Source: an uncultured Methylophaga sp. (GTDB lineage Bacteria > Pseudomonadota > Gammaproteobacteria > Nitrosococcales > Methylophagaceae). Taken from it: DNA of 64,000 nucleotides. The notes under the pieces are model-generated. The model did no database searches, was not told the DNA's origin, and saw only the letters and a list, made by a program, of their open reading frames with translations. The DNA lies in assembly GCF_947259025.1 (NCBI RefSeq), contig NZ_CAMYKO010000005.1, positions 62,001-126,000 on the forward strand. The letters run 5' to 3'. Every line of letters starts with the position of its first letter. The first letter of the stretch is position 1. The position numbers and the translations under genes were made by a program. This document shows, piece after piece, positions 1 to 8,477 of this stretch.

Positions 1-1762
1 TTTCTGAGCGGTTATCGATATCGACGCGACATCCTGCGTGGCGAAGTAACTGGGCAACCTGCTCTGCGTAACCGCTGAGGCCCTCATGAATGGTGCAGAT
101 AATCAGTTGAACAGGGGATAACCAGACGGGCAGCTTGCCTTCATACTGTTCGATAAGAATGCCGATAAAGCGCTCCAGCGAACCCAAAATGGCGCGGTGC
201 AACAGCACCGGCGGCTGAGGCGCGCCATTATCACCGATGTAACTGAGCCCGAAACGTTCCGGCAGATTCATGTCGACCTGTAGTGTGCCGCACTGCCAGT
301 CCCGTTTAATCGCATCCTGGAGGACAAACTCCAGTTTGGGCCCGTAAAATGCGCCTTCACCCTCATTGACCTGATATGGCAGCTGTAATTCATGCAGTGC
401 ATTGATGAGGGCTTGTTCCAGGCGATCCCAGGTTTTATCGGATCCGATTCGGTTATCGGGTCGTGTAGACAGCTTGATTCGGATATCGTCAAAACCCAGC
501 TGTTTGTAGATGTCCAGCAGCAGGGCAATGGCAGCAACACATTCCGGCTGCATCTGATCAGGCGTGCAGTAGATATGGGCGTCATCCTGGGTAAAATGTC
601 TGACACGCAGTAAGCCATGCAAGGCACCGGATGGCTCATAGCGATGCACTTTACCAAACTCACTCATTCGAACCGGTAAGTCACGGTAGCTCTTGATGCC
701 CTGCTTGTAGAGCAACACGCTGCCCGGGCAATTCATGGGCTTCATCGCCAATACCCGACCATCAGCTGTCTCAGTGGTAAACATATGCTCTCGGTAATTG
801 TGCCAGTGCCCGGAGGTTTCCCAGAGACTTCTGTCCATCACGTCGGGAGAGTTGATTTCCTGGTAGCCTTCATATGACTGTCTGCGGCGCAGATAGGCAA
901 TTAACTGCTGCAATACCTGCCAGCCCCTAGGCTGCCAGAATACAGAGCCGGGCGCTTCTTCCTGAAAATGAAAAAGATCAAGTTGGCGGCCCAGTTTGCG
1001 GTGATCACGTTTTTCCGCTTGTTCCAACTGATGCAAATGTGCTTTAAGCGCTTTTTTATCCGGCCATGCCGTGCCGTAGACCCGCTGCAGCATTTCATTA
1101 CTGGCATCACCGCGCCAGTAGGCGCCGGCAAGCTTGGTTAATTGAAAGGCCTTACAGAAGGACATATCCGGCACATGCGGACCACGGCACATATCAATAT
1201 ATTCTTCATGGTAATAGAGGCCGACTTCCTTCACGTCGTCAGCCATATCATCAATGATCCGCACTTTGTAAGTTTCGCCGCGGGCTGCAAATATCGCTCT
1301 CGCTTCCGATTTTGCGGTCAGTTTCTTGATAACGCTGTAGCCGGTTTTTGCCAGCGCTTCCATGCGCTGTTGAATGGTGATTAAGTCTTGCGGTGTAAAG
1401 CGATGGTCGCTGTCTATGTCATAGTAAAAACCGTTGTCGATGACTGGACCGATGACCATTCGCGTATCAGGAAACAGTTGTTTGACCGCATGACCGAACA
1501 AATGTGCTGTTGAATGACGGATGATGTCGATGCCCTGTTCACTGTTGGCAAAGATCGGGTCAATCACACAGTCGCTATGGATGACATCACTTAAATCGCG
1601 CGGTTGACCGTTTATCAGCGCCGCCACAACAAAAGGTGTCTTTTTGGGCAGCAGAAGCTGTAATGCTTCTTCAAGACGAACAGGCGTATTGAATGTTTCT
1701 GTCGCCCCTGATTTGAGGGTGACTGTCAGCACAAAGTTGGCCTTGGACGGGGGTAACAACAT
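1..1762 (-). CDS. thrS: Threonyl-tRNA synthetase, 3' end beyond window
   Basis: It charges tRNA-Thr with threonine in the cytoplasm. The frame is open from the ATG at 1762 to the window edge, giving 587 of about 640 residues with no frameshift. Domains in order are TGS, editing (HSTAH and the MCRGPHVP motif), the class II catalytic core ([24 protein letters not shown]) and the start of the anticodon-binding domain. The three residues that bind zinc in E. coli ThrRS (Cys of MNCPG, His of DDAH, His of IHRAILGS) are all kept. It lies 5 nt after the gamma-carbonic anhydrase stop with no clear ribosome site, so it is probably translationally coupled and the last visible gene of the sufE operon. 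Extra thrS copies are known members of Zur regulons, so this may be a second thrS rather than the housekeeping one. That part is inference from context. Confidence 0.93.
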   Translation of the reverse strand, partial: MLLPPSKANFVLTVTLKSGATETFNTPVRLEEALQLLLPKKTPFVVAALINGQPRDLSDVIHSDCVIDPIFANSEQGIDIIRHSTAHLFGHAVKQLFPDTRMVIGPVIDNGFYYDIDSDHRFTPQDLITIQQRMEALAKTGYSVIKKLTAKSEARAIFAARGETYKVRIIDDMADDVKEVGLYYHEEYIDMCRGPHVPDMSFCKAFQLTKLAGAYWRGDASNEMLQRVYGTAWPDKKALKAHLHQLEQAEKRDHRKLGRQLDLFHFQEEAPGSVFWQPRGWQVLQQLIAYLRRRQSYEGYQEINSPDVMDRSLWETSGHWHNYREHMFTTETADGRVLAMKPMNCPGSVLLYKQGIKSYRDLPVRMSEFGKVHRYEPSGALHGLLRVRHFTQDDAHIYCTPDQMQPECVAAIALLLDIYKQLGFDDIRIKLSTRPDNRIGSDKTWDRLEQALINALHELQLPYQVNEGEGAFYGPKLEFVLQDAIKRDWQCGTLQVDMNLPERFGLSYIGDNGAPQPPVLLHRAILGSLERFIGILIEQYEGKLPVWLSPVQLIICTIHEGLSGYAEQVAQLLRHAGCRVDIDNRSE

Positions 1763-1767
1763 GGCGG

Positions 1768-2328
1768 CTAAAACTCGTTTTGTATGTTTTTGTAACCCTT
1801 CACCAAGGCATTGTTAGTCAGGGCGACATCTTCTGAAAATGAGCTGGCATCGGCGGAGACTTGCGGGAATTGAGCGAGGTCAGTATCGGCACCGATACGT
1901 TGCGTTGAGGGCACATAAAAGTTAGCTGGCAGTTCACAACCATCAACTACGGCGTTGTAGCGAACCACGCAGCCGCTATTGAGCTTGCAGTTAAACAAGA
2001 CGCTGTTAAAGCCGACAAAAACCTTGTCACTGATCTCGCACGGACCATGCACGATGGCCCGGTGTGCAATAGAGGTATGTTCGCCGATGGTCACTTTCGC
2101 CCCGGATTTTGAGTGAATGACCACGCCATCCTGAATATTGGAGTGCGCCTTGATAATGATGGGTTCAATGTTGCCGTTTTCATCGAGCTCATCGGCGCGA
2201 ATGACAGCATAGGGCCCAATGAAGACGTTTTCTTCAATGACGACAAGACCACAGACAATGGCAGTCGGATCAACAAAGGCATCAGGATGCACCTGAGGCA
2301 AGTCGCCACGTGGGTTTTTTCTAATCAT
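1768..2328 (-). CDS. Gamma-class carbonic anhydrase-like hexapeptide-repeat protein
   Basis: This 186-residue protein has the left-handed beta-helix fold. It has the family signature [10 protein letters not shown] followed by [12 protein letters not shown]. His72, His89 and His94 fit the three metal ligands of gamma-carbonic anhydrases, and Arg44 in the IRAD motif fits the conserved arginine. The expected reaction is hydration of CO2 to bicarbonate, though many homologues are unproven as enzymes. The start overlaps the upstream transporter gene by 8 nt and the stop lies 5 nt before thrS. Gamma-carbonic anhydrases that can work with iron are recurring neighbours of COG0523 and Zur genes in other bacteria, which suits this location. 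Enzyme activity is uncertain; the family is clear. Confidence 0.85.
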   Translation of the reverse strand: MIRKNPRGDLPQVHPDAFVDPTAIVCGLVVIEENVFIGPYAVIRADELDENGNIEPIIIKAHSNIQDGVVIHSKSGAKVTIGEHTSIAHRAIVHGPCEISDKVFVGFNSVLFNCKLNSGCVVRYNAVVDGCELPANFYVPSTQRIGADTDLAQFPQVSADASSFSEDVALTNNALVKGYKNIQNEF

Positions 2329-3325
2329 GTAAAAGCTTCTTTGTTTTAGTTTGAGATGAACGCATCAGCAAATGGCTGAGCAGGGTAAGGTGAGGAAACT
2401 CCAAAAGCATGCCGATGACAATAGCCGCGTAGATCAATGGCTGGGAGGGCAATGCAACCATTGTTACCGCCAGCATCAGCGGGGCATTTCGTGCTGCAAT
2501 TGTCATGGTCAGTAGTACGTGCTCAGCATAGGGGAGTGCAAAACGTTTGCTGAGTAACTCGCTGAGGACAAAGGTCAATACAAAGAAGCAAAAAACAGCC
2601 AGTAATAACCAGGCAACGACGTTGATATGGCTCAGCAGGACATGAATGTTGCCGGCAAAAATCTGCATAATCAGCAGTGAAATCAGAATCGGGATAAGCT
2701 GTGATATGGCGGCCTGTAAAGCACGCATTTGTTCTTTAGTCAGCAGCAGGTTGAGCAAGACTCTCGCTGCTAAGGCAAGCGCAAGCGGTTCTATAAACCA
2801 GTGCTGCAGGGTGTTAGCTAGTATCCCCGGTTCAATGGTGACCACATCGCTGGTGAAGACATATAAAAACACCGGGTAAAGTAATAGTTGCAAAACCATG
2901 TTTACAGGCAGTAAAGCGGCGCCCAGCAGGGTGTCGCCGTGGCAAAGGCGGGTAAAACCCAGAAACCAGTCCGTGCAGGGCGACATAAAGTAAATCACTA
3001 ACCCGACCATCAGCAGCGGGTAGTCACTCAGGAACACAGAGGCAATGCCGTAACCGATGACAGGCACTAAGACAAAGTTGGCAATAACCGCGATGACTAA
3101 GACTTTGAGCTTGTGTCGACTATTGATCACCAGGTTAAATCTAAGACTGAAAAACAGCAGCGTAATCAGGGTCAATAGTGTGGGGTCGCTGTACTGACTG
3201 ATAGACTCAGCGAGCGCGGGGGTGGCGGCGTGGCCAATTAAGCTGCCACTGATGAGACCGATAAGCAATACCAGGGCTGAGAAACCCAGTCCGTGCTGGG
3301 GGGATGGGGGTAGCGTGGTTAACAT
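2321..3325 (-). CDS. BASS/ACR3-like membrane transporter
   Basis: A 334-residue integral membrane protein with about ten hydrophobic segments. The segment with MSPCTDWFLGFTRLCHGD near residues 112-130 resembles the conserved Pro-Cys-Thr region of ACR3 arsenite exporters and other bile acid:Na+ symporter-superfamily proteins. Substrate is unknown; its place between a flavoprotein and gamma-carbonic anhydrase in a presumed zinc-responsive operon argues against simple arsenic resistance, and no arsR or arsC is near. Its start overlaps the 3' end of the flavoprotein gene by 7 nt, and its stop overlaps the carbonic anhydrase start, so expression of all three should be coupled. Confidence 0.75.
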   Translation of the reverse strand: MLTTLPPSPQHGLGFSALVLLIGLISGSLIGHAATPALAESISQYSDPTLLTLITLLFFSLRFNLVINSRHKLKVLVIAVIANFVLVPVIGYGIASVFLSDYPLLMVGLVIYFMSPCTDWFLGFTRLCHGDTLLGAALLPVNMVLQLLLYPVFLYVFTSDVVTIEPGILANTLQHWFIEPLALALAARVLLNLLLTKEQMRALQAAISQLIPILISLLIMQIFAGNIHVLLSHINVVAWLLLAVFCFFVLTFVLSELLSKRFALPYAEHVLLTMTIAARNAPLMLAVTMVALPSQPLIYAAIVIGMLLEFPHLTLLSHLLMRSSQTKTKKLLHD

Positions 3326-4443
3326 TCGCAGTCCTCACAACATTCGCTATTACCAAAGGGACCCCAGGGGGCAGATTCAGCGTGCAGATCACTGTCATCC
3401 AGAGACAGGCAGAGAGCTATCAAACTGGCGAGTTGGGTAAAGCGCTGACGGAATTTGTAGATAAAGCAATACTGCTGCGTGCCTTGCTTGACCTGGGGGC
3501 CGACAAGAAATAACCCGGGAGTGCGGGTAGACTCATCAGCCTCGCTAAGCTGAAGTTTGCCGTTTTCATCCCATTCCCACAGCTCACTAATCTGCTGAGC
3601 GCCGCCGCCGGCTACAAACCCGGTCGCTAGAATGGGCGGGTGGTTCACATGCCATTGCCGGCCATCTTCGGCGTGTACCCGGAATGCACTATCCTCGCCC
3701 TGGTCAACATGACTGATATTGGCACCGAAATGAATGTCCAGTCTCTGGGTTTTCAATGCCTCGTTCAGCCTGTCCCGGCTATGTGGTGATAACGATAAAC
3801 TGGGGTCATAGAGGTTCTCCGATTCCCAGCTGTGTTTTTTTACCAGCAGGCGCACGTGGTGCCCTTGTTGGACCAGGTTTACGCTGGCATCAACACCGCT
3901 TTCGTAACCGCCGATAACGATAAAGGTCTCGGCATCGTAATCGGTCCAGTCATTGACCGTGGCATAGTGGATACAGGAGTCTGCGCCGGGAAAGGGGGCG
4001 AGATCCGGAAACTGGTATTCCCCCGTTGCCCAGATCAAAAACTTGGTTTTGACTTCACCCCGTTCAGTTTGCAACTTAAAACCGGCCGGTTTACAACGGT
4101 CGACGTGGTTAACAGGACAGTGTTGCTCAATGGGCAACATAGCGGTTTCAGCGATAAACGCCAGATAATCAGCGTATTGATTTCCGGGGGGGTGCTGTGA
4201 GCCGCAAAATATCGCCGGTGAGCTCAGTTCGCTGATGGCATTTAGATCAGCCAGACCATAAGGGTTGCTGTGAAATGACGGCGTTAAGAAATGGGTTTGC
4301 CTGGGCCAGCGTCGAAAAGATTCGCCGATATCACCCGGCTCGAGGACGACATAGGAGAGAGCAGGGATATGCTGAAGTTTCAGTGCCATCCCGATCCCTG
4401 CGGCACCGGCACCGACAATGACGACATCGTATGACTCTTCCAT
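3319..4443 (-). CDS. FAD/NAD(P)-dependent oxidoreductase with Cys-rich C-terminal tail
   Basis: 374 residues with an N-terminal FAD-binding Rossmann motif (GAGAAG, residues 11-16) and a second dinucleotide motif (GGYESG, about residues 175-180), as in CzcO-like and flavin monooxygenase-like enzymes. The reaction is unknown. The last eight residues (ECCEDCEC) hold four cysteines: 368, 369, 372 and 374. That is unusual for this family and looks like a metal-binding or redox tail. The gene starts 3 nt after the sufE stop and its end overlaps the transporter gene. A disulfide, persulfide or metal-transfer role coupled to SufE is conceivable but is only inference. Confidence 0.75.
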   Translation of the reverse strand: MEESYDVVIVGAGAAGIGMALKLQHIPALSYVVLEPGDIGESFRRWPRQTHFLTPSFHSNPYGLADLNAISELSSPAIFCGSQHPPGNQYADYLAFIAETAMLPIEQHCPVNHVDRCKPAGFKLQTERGEVKTKFLIWATGEYQFPDLAPFPGADSCIHYATVNDWTDYDAETFIVIGGYESGVDASVNLVQQGHHVRLLVKKHSWESENLYDPSLSLSPHSRDRLNEALKTQRLDIHFGANISHVDQGEDSAFRVHAEDGRQWHVNHPPILATGFVAGGGAQQISELWEWDENGKLQLSEADESTRTPGLFLVGPQVKQGTQQYCFIYKFRQRFTQLASLIALCLSLDDSDLHAESAPWGPFGNSECCEDCEC

Positions 4444-4446
4444 TGC

Positions 4447-4893
4447 TCAGTGCCCCCGTGTTTCGCTGAATTGATGGGCAGACAGGTGTATTTTCTCGAC
4501 CATACGGGCGAGTCCCGTGGCACGTTGTGAGCTCAGATTGTAAACAAGCCCGGTTTGGGTAATGAAGTCAGCCGGAGTTCGTTGAATTTCGGTGGCAGAT
4601 TGACCTGAATAGACTCGGAACAACAGGGCCATCAGTCCTGCTACAATCGTTGAATCGCTGGTTCCGGAAAAATATAATCTGTTGCCCGATGATTCGGCCC
4701 GGAACCAGACATTCGACTGGCAGCCGGCTATTTTATATTGCTCGGTTTTCAGGTGATCGCCATCGCGTCTCAGTTTTTTCCCCAGATCCACCAGGTAGGC
4801 ATAGCGATCGACCCAATCCTCCAGCGTGCTGAAGTTGTTGATGACTTCGGCCTGAGCCTCTTTAATACTTTGCTTGTTTTTACTTGCAGCCAT
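4447..4893 (-). CDS. sufE: SufE-family sulfur acceptor/desulfurase activator
   Basis: SufE accepts sulfane sulfur from a cysteine desulfurase and passes it to Fe-S cluster assembly. The protein shows the family core YKIAGCQSNVW, with the acceptor cysteine at residue 58 from the start chosen here, then SDSTIVAGLMALL. An ATG 18 nt upstream (4911) is also open, but it lies 3 nt from the proposed Zur operator at 4915-4929 and would leave no room for a leader, so the ATG at 4893 is preferred. Neither start has a clear Shine-Dalgarno sequence. No sufBCDS gene is near; this is the first gene of a five-gene leftward operon. It may be a second SufE copy used under zinc limitation. Confidence 0.8.
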   Translation of the reverse strand: MAASKNKQSIKEAQAEVINNFSTLEDWVDRYAYLVDLGKKLRRDGDHLKTEQYKIAGCQSNVWFRAESSGNRLYFSGTSDSTIVAGLMALLFRVYSGQSATEIQRTPADFITQTGLVYNLSSQRATGLARMVEKIHLSAHQFSETRGH

Positions 4894-4914
4894 AAATAAC
4901 GATGGATTCATAAA

Positions 4915-4934
4915 AGATACAATATATCATATCA
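4915..4934. promoter_or_regulatory. Proposed Zur operator upstream of the sufE-thrS operon
   Basis: The 15-mer AGATA-CAATA-TATCA (4915-4929) is an inverted repeat of the type WGATA-N5-TATCW. A second overlapping half-site series (TATCATATCA) extends to 4934. The same pattern recurs at 5616, 7418 and 10086 in the same gene neighbourhood. It sits between the divergent sufE and zur genes, close to sufE. The link to Zur is inferred from the adjacent regulator and from resemblance to known A/T-rich Zur palindromes. Confidence 0.6.
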
Positions 4935-5117
4935 TAATAGTCGTGCCATTTTTCAAGAAAAGGTTATACTGTATCTATTAAAATAATCGTTTCGTCAGCA
5001 TGCTATGGTCTACTGCTATAAGGCAGTAAAAGAACACTGGCGAAAAGCGCTGTAGCGTCTTTGCTGGACTTGAGATACGTATCACAGTCAGCTGCCCGGA
5101 AACTCATACAAACCGAT

Positions 5118-5570
5118 ATGCCAATGAAAACTGAAAAAATACTTCAGCAAGCTGAAAAAACCTGCATGGAACAGGGGGGGCGTTTAACCCCCAAGCGTCG
5201 CCAGGTACTCGAGATTTTGCTGCAACAACCCCAACCCTTATCAGCCTATGAAATTGCCGATCATTACCAGCAGATTCTGAGTGAGACCATCCCGGCGATG
5301 TCGGTATATCGAATGCTCGACTTTCTGATTTCACAAGGCTTGGTTCATAAACTGGCATCAGCGAATAAGTTTATTGCCTGCTCTCATATTACCTGTACCC
5401 ACGGTCATCAGACACCACAGTTCCTGATTTGTGATAACTGTCATTCAGTGCGTGAGGTAGGGATTGATAATCGGCTTATTAACGCGCTGAAAAAAAGTAT
5501 CAGTGACAATAAGTTCCAGTTAAACAGCCCCCAACTGGAACTTCATGGGCTATGTGAAGACTGCCAGTAA
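5118..5570 (+). CDS. zur: Fur-family regulator, probable zinc uptake regulator Zur
   Basis: A 150-residue Fur-family repressor. It has an N-terminal winged helix (LTPKRRQVLEIL through MSVYRMLDFL) and a C-terminal dimerisation domain. The latter holds the structural zinc site CDNC (105-108) and CEDC (146-149), and the sensory-site type residues His77, Cys88, His90 and the HGH stretch at 95-97. The Cys88-x-His90 arrangement and the zinc-linked neighbours (COG0523, ZrgA-like, gamma-carbonic anhydrase) favour Zur over Fur. A TTG at 5061 is in frame but would add 19 residues with no homology; ATG 5118 or 5124 is more likely. It is divergent from the sufE operon with about 200 bp between, and a hairpin terminator follows. 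Confidence 0.88.
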   Translation: MPMKTEKILQQAEKTCMEQGGRLTPKRRQVLEILLQQPQPLSAYEIADHYQQILSETIPAMSVYRMLDFLISQGLVHKLASANKFIACSHITCTHGHQTPQFLICDNCHSVREVGIDNRLINALKKSISDNKFQLNSPQLELHGLCEDCQ

Positions 5571-5577
5571 TCACCTG

Positions 5578-5608
5578 TCACCGGCTATGTTGCCGGTTTT
5601 CTTTTTTG
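5578..5608 (+). terminator. Rho-independent terminator after zur
   Basis: CCGGC, a 6-nt loop and GCCGG (5581-5596) are followed by a T-rich run (TTTTCTTTTTT). It lies 10 nt past the zur stop and just before the proposed operator at 5616, so it should separate zur from the next transcription unit. Confidence 0.75.
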
Positions 5609-5615
5609 TAATAAA

Positions 5616-5630
5616 TGATATGATATATCT
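5616..5630. promoter_or_regulatory. Proposed Zur operator upstream of the fhcA-like gene
   Basis: TGATA-TGATA-TATCT, an inverted repeat matching the WGATA-N5-TATCW pattern seen at three other sites in the island. It lies 97 nt before the ATG at 5727, downstream of the zur terminator. Confidence 0.6.
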
Positions 5631-5726
5631 AATGCTGGCTGACTTATCCAATTGCTGAAAACAGCCAGATCCTTGCCTGCTTGAGAAGGCTGTCGTTGTC
5701 CTCGCAATGGCCGTTTAGGAGTTTCC

Positions 5727-7388
5727 ATGAACATCGTTTGTTTAAAAAATGCCCGTGTCTATGATCCACTTCAACAAGCCAGCGGGGAAATGATGACACT
5801 GTGGATAGGCGATGACAGGATAATCGATGAGCCTTCAGCGGAACTGCAGCAAAAAGCGACTGTGTATGACCTGAATGGGTCCGTGACCATGGCTGGTGCT
5901 CTGGATATTCACAGTCACATTGCCGGCGGTAATGTGAATACCGCCCGACTGATGTTGCCTGAGCAACATCGCAGTCATCTTGAACGCAATCATCAGACAC
6001 CATTTTCCAATGCCAAATGGTCTTCCTTTGAGACCGGGTATCGTTATACCGAAATGGGCTACAGCATGGTGCTGGAGCCAGCGATGTTGCCGGTCAATGC
6101 GCCGCAGGTGCATGCCGAGCTGGCAGATATTCCCATCATTGATACCGCAGCGTTAGCGGTGCTTGGCAGTGATGATTTCCTGGTCAGGTTGCTGCGTGCC
6201 GATGCCAGTCAGGCACAAGTGAACGACTACGTCAGCTGGACAATGAATGTCACCAAGGCGCTGGGCCTGAAGGTGATCAATGCCGGCGGCTCGCAGGCTT
6301 TCAAAAAGGGAGCAGAGACCTTCAGTTTGGATGATGTTGTGCCTGAGTACGGCATATCTTCCAGAACGCTTTTGCAACGCTTGCAAACCGCCGTGGTTCA
6401 AACCGGCTTACCACACCCTGTTCATGTGCATTGCAATAATCTGGGCACCCCCGGCAATATTCAAACCATCGTTGACACCATGGAGGCGGCACAGGGCCTG
6501 CCCATGCACCTGGCACATGTGCAGTTTTACGGCTATGGCGATGAAGGCAAATATGGTTTCTCATCGTCGGCAGCACGGTTGATGGAGGCCTTTAACCGGC
6601 ACCCGAATATTACCATGGATGTGGGACAGGTTTTGTTTGGTCAGACTGTCACCCTGTCTGGTGATGTGATAGCACAGTTTGCTCGTCGCTATGACGCCTC
6701 ACCACAGAAATGGAATGTCTGGCATGCCGAGAACGAGGGGAGTGGTGGGATTGTTCCTTATCACTACAAATCAGCGGGTTTCGTGAATGGTCTGCAGTGG
6801 GCTATCGGTCTGGAGATATTCCTGCTTTGCGATGATCCCTGGCGTTTATTTTTCACCACAGATCACCCCAATGGCGCGCCGTTTACCCGCTATCCCGATT
6901 TGTTGCGGCTGTTGATGGATTACGACTACCGAATCGAGTGTCTGTCTCATCTGCATCCGGATATCGCTGAAATGACCTTGCTGGCAGATATCAAACGCGA
7001 ATACAGCCTCGATGAAATCGCGGTGATGACCCGCGCTGCCCCTTCGAAATTACTGGGTCAACAGGATCGTGGTCATCTCAAGCCGGGCGCCAGAGCAGAT
7101 ATTGCGGTCTACCGTGAACAGGACGATAAAGCGGCGATGTTCCGCCGGGCTGACAAAGTGTTTAAAAACGGCCAGCTGGTTCTGGATGAGGGCGCTATCC
7201 TCTCAAGTGCGGCGGGCAAAACGCTGGCCCTGAATGTGAGCTATGATCGGAAAATTGAGCCTCATATTCAAAGCTATTTCGATCGTTTCTATAGTTTACG
7301 AATCAGTAACTATGGTATCACCGATGACACTGGCGAGCTTGAAAGACGATTGCAGATGCACATAGTCAGCGGTGCATTCTCACACTAG
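5727..7388 (+). CDS. Stand-alone FhcA/FmdA-type amidohydrolase (formyltransferase/hydrolase complex subunit A paralogue)
   Basis: 553 residues, full length for FhcA/FmdA, the metal-dependent amidohydrolase subunit. In methylotrophs it releases formate from formyl groups carried by tetrahydromethanopterin; in methanogens it is formylmethanofuran dehydrogenase subunit A. The metal-binding start DIHSHIAGG (His62, His64) is present, as are VHVHCNNLG, HLAHVQFYGYG, TTDHPNGAPFTRYPD and the closing ARADIAVY strand, all typical of the subfamily. No fhcB, fhcC or fhcD is next to it. A proposed Zur operator lies 97 nt upstream and its neighbours are zinc genes. The parsimonious reading is a zinc-starvation paralogue that replaces, or is metallated differently from, a housekeeping FhcA. 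This is inference, since the rest of the genome is not visible. Confidence 0.85.
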   Translation: MNIVCLKNARVYDPLQQASGEMMTLWIGDDRIIDEPSAELQQKATVYDLNGSVTMAGALDIHSHIAGGNVNTARLMLPEQHRSHLERNHQTPFSNAKWSSFETGYRYTEMGYSMVLEPAMLPVNAPQVHAELADIPIIDTAALAVLGSDDFLVRLLRADASQAQVNDYVSWTMNVTKALGLKVINAGGSQAFKKGAETFSLDDVVPEYGISSRTLLQRLQTAVVQTGLPHPVHVHCNNLGTPGNIQTIVDTMEAAQGLPMHLAHVQFYGYGDEGKYGFSSSAARLMEAFNRHPNITMDVGQVLFGQTVTLSGDVIAQFARRYDASPQKWNVWHAENEGSGGIVPYHYKSAGFVNGLQWAIGLEIFLLCDDPWRLFFTTDHPNGAPFTRYPDLLRLLMDYDYRIECLSHLHPDIAEMTLLADIKREYSLDEIAVMTRAAPSKLLGQQDRGHLKPGARADIAVYREQDDKAAMFRRADKVFKNGQLVLDEGAILSSAAGKTLALNVSYDRKIEPHIQSYFDRFYSLRISNYGITDDTGELERRLQMHIVSGAFSH

Positions 7389-7417
7389 CATCTGGAGTCT
7401 GTATAATTCACTATTTA

Positions 7418-7432
7418 AGATACGATACATCA
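7418..7432. promoter_or_regulatory. Proposed Zur operator upstream of the merC-like gene
   Basis: AGATA-CGATA-CATCA, a slightly degenerate member of the WGATA-N5-TATCW series, 18 nt before the ATG at 7450. At that distance it would overlap a promoter or early transcribed region. Confidence 0.5.
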
Positions 7433-7449
7433 TATAGTTTGAGGTCTGA

Positions 7450-7839
7450 ATGAAAGATAAAGCAGCCGTGTTATTATCCGGGCTCTGTCTGCTGCACTGT
7501 TTCCTGCCCCCGCTGATTATCAGTCTTGGGCTGATGAGTTTTGCCGGCGAAATGCTGGAGTCTGAATGGGTACACCTTGCGCTGCTATTCCCGGTTGTCG
7601 GGCTCGCGTTGTTCAGTTTACCCGTCTCTTATCGTAATCATCGCTCTCGTGGGCCAATGTTAGTGGCTGCTGCGGGTATCACTGCACTGAGTAGTGCCCT
7701 GATCCTGCCTGAAACGCTGGAGCTCTGGATTACGGTCCCGGGAGCTTGCCTGCTGATGTTCGCGCACAGCTGGAATAGCATGTTGCTGCAACGTCAGACA
7801 GTGGTGTCGCCAGAGGTACTGGTGCGGGCTACCCGATAA
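7450..7839 (+). CDS. MerC-domain membrane protein
   Basis: A 129-residue protein with four predicted membrane segments. The first carries the MerC-type CLLHC motif (Cys13, Cys17) followed by a proline pair. MerC proteins were named as mercury carriers, but chromosomal short versions next to COG0523 and Zur genes are common and are thought to act on zinc. A GAGG ribosome site lies 6 nt before the ATG. It is the first gene of a set with the DUF2796 and COG0523 genes and has a proposed Zur operator 18 nt upstream. Metal and direction of transport are not shown by the sequence. Confidence 0.72.
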   Translation: MKDKAAVLLSGLCLLHCFLPPLIISLGLMSFAGEMLESEWVHLALLFPVVGLALFSLPVSYRNHRSRGPMLVAAAGITALSSALILPETLELWITVPGACLLMFAHSWNSMLLQRQTVVSPEVLVRATR

Positions 7840-7870
7840 GCCACCAGAGAAACTGTTTAAGGAGCGAAAA

Positions 7871-8437
7871 ATGAACAGGTTCAGATTGAATGCACTTGGG
7901 AGTGTCATTGCAGCCTTGCTGTCCGTGTCGACAAGCGCAGCTGTTGTCGCCGACGAGCAGCATGACCACCATGATCATCATGGCCACCAACACAGTTCGA
8001 CTGAAGCCCATGTGCACGGGGAAGCAGCGTTAAACCTGGTCATTGATGGACAGACTTTGCTGGTTGAGTTTATCTCGCCAATGGAGAACCTGCTTGGTTT
8101 TGAGCATGCGCCGAAAACTGAGCAACAGAAACAGTCTTATCAGCAACTGCTGCGACAGCTGGCCGGTTACCGTTCACTCTTTTCTATTCCCGGTGGACAA
8201 TGTCAGCTTACTGACCAGCATCACAAGCCGCCTTTTAACGATGCGTCAGGCAAACATGCCGAATGGCAGGGTGAGTATCACCTTAGCTGTGATGAGCTAG
8301 AACAGGCCGACCGTCTTCAACCTGAGATTTTTTCCGCCTTTCCCGGTGTGGAGAAGCTGACAGTGCAGTTGATTTCGACCAAAGGACAATCCCAATTCAT
8401 CCTCAGCAAAGACAGTGATCCTGTTCCACTGCGCTAG
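7871..8437 (+). CDS. His-rich periplasmic DUF2796 protein, ZrgA-like
   Basis: 188 residues with a signal peptide ending near ...SAAVVA, then a metal-binding stretch rich in histidine (HDHHDHHGHQH), and the DUF2796 core beginning AHVHGEAALNL. ZrgA of Vibrio cholerae, a zinc-regulated periplasmic protein of the ZrgABCDE zinc uptake system, belongs to this family. Here it is the likely zinc-capturing partner of the ABC transporter at 10136-12002. A good AAGGAG site precedes the ATG. It lies 31 nt after merC and 40 nt before the COG0523 gene, all probably one transcript. Confidence 0.82.
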   Translation: MNRFRLNALGSVIAALLSVSTSAAVVADEQHDHHDHHGHQHSSTEAHVHGEAALNLVIDGQTLLVEFISPMENLLGFEHAPKTEQQKQSYQQLLRQLAGYRSLFSIPGGQCQLTDQHHKPPFNDASGKHAEWQGEYHLSCDELEQADRLQPEIFSAFPGVEKLTVQLISTKGQSQFILSKDSDPVPLR

Positions 8438-8477
8438 CTCGCATCAACCTCGTTTTTTCAATCACAGCCCCCAATTT

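Noticed and set aside
2321-3325. Arsenite exporter (arsB/acr3) assignment
   Set aside because: Only superfamily-level likeness and no arsenic genes nearby; context is zinc.
5061-5117. TTG start for zur
   Set aside because: The extra 19 residues have no family counterpart and no ribosome site; ATG 5118 fits the family start.
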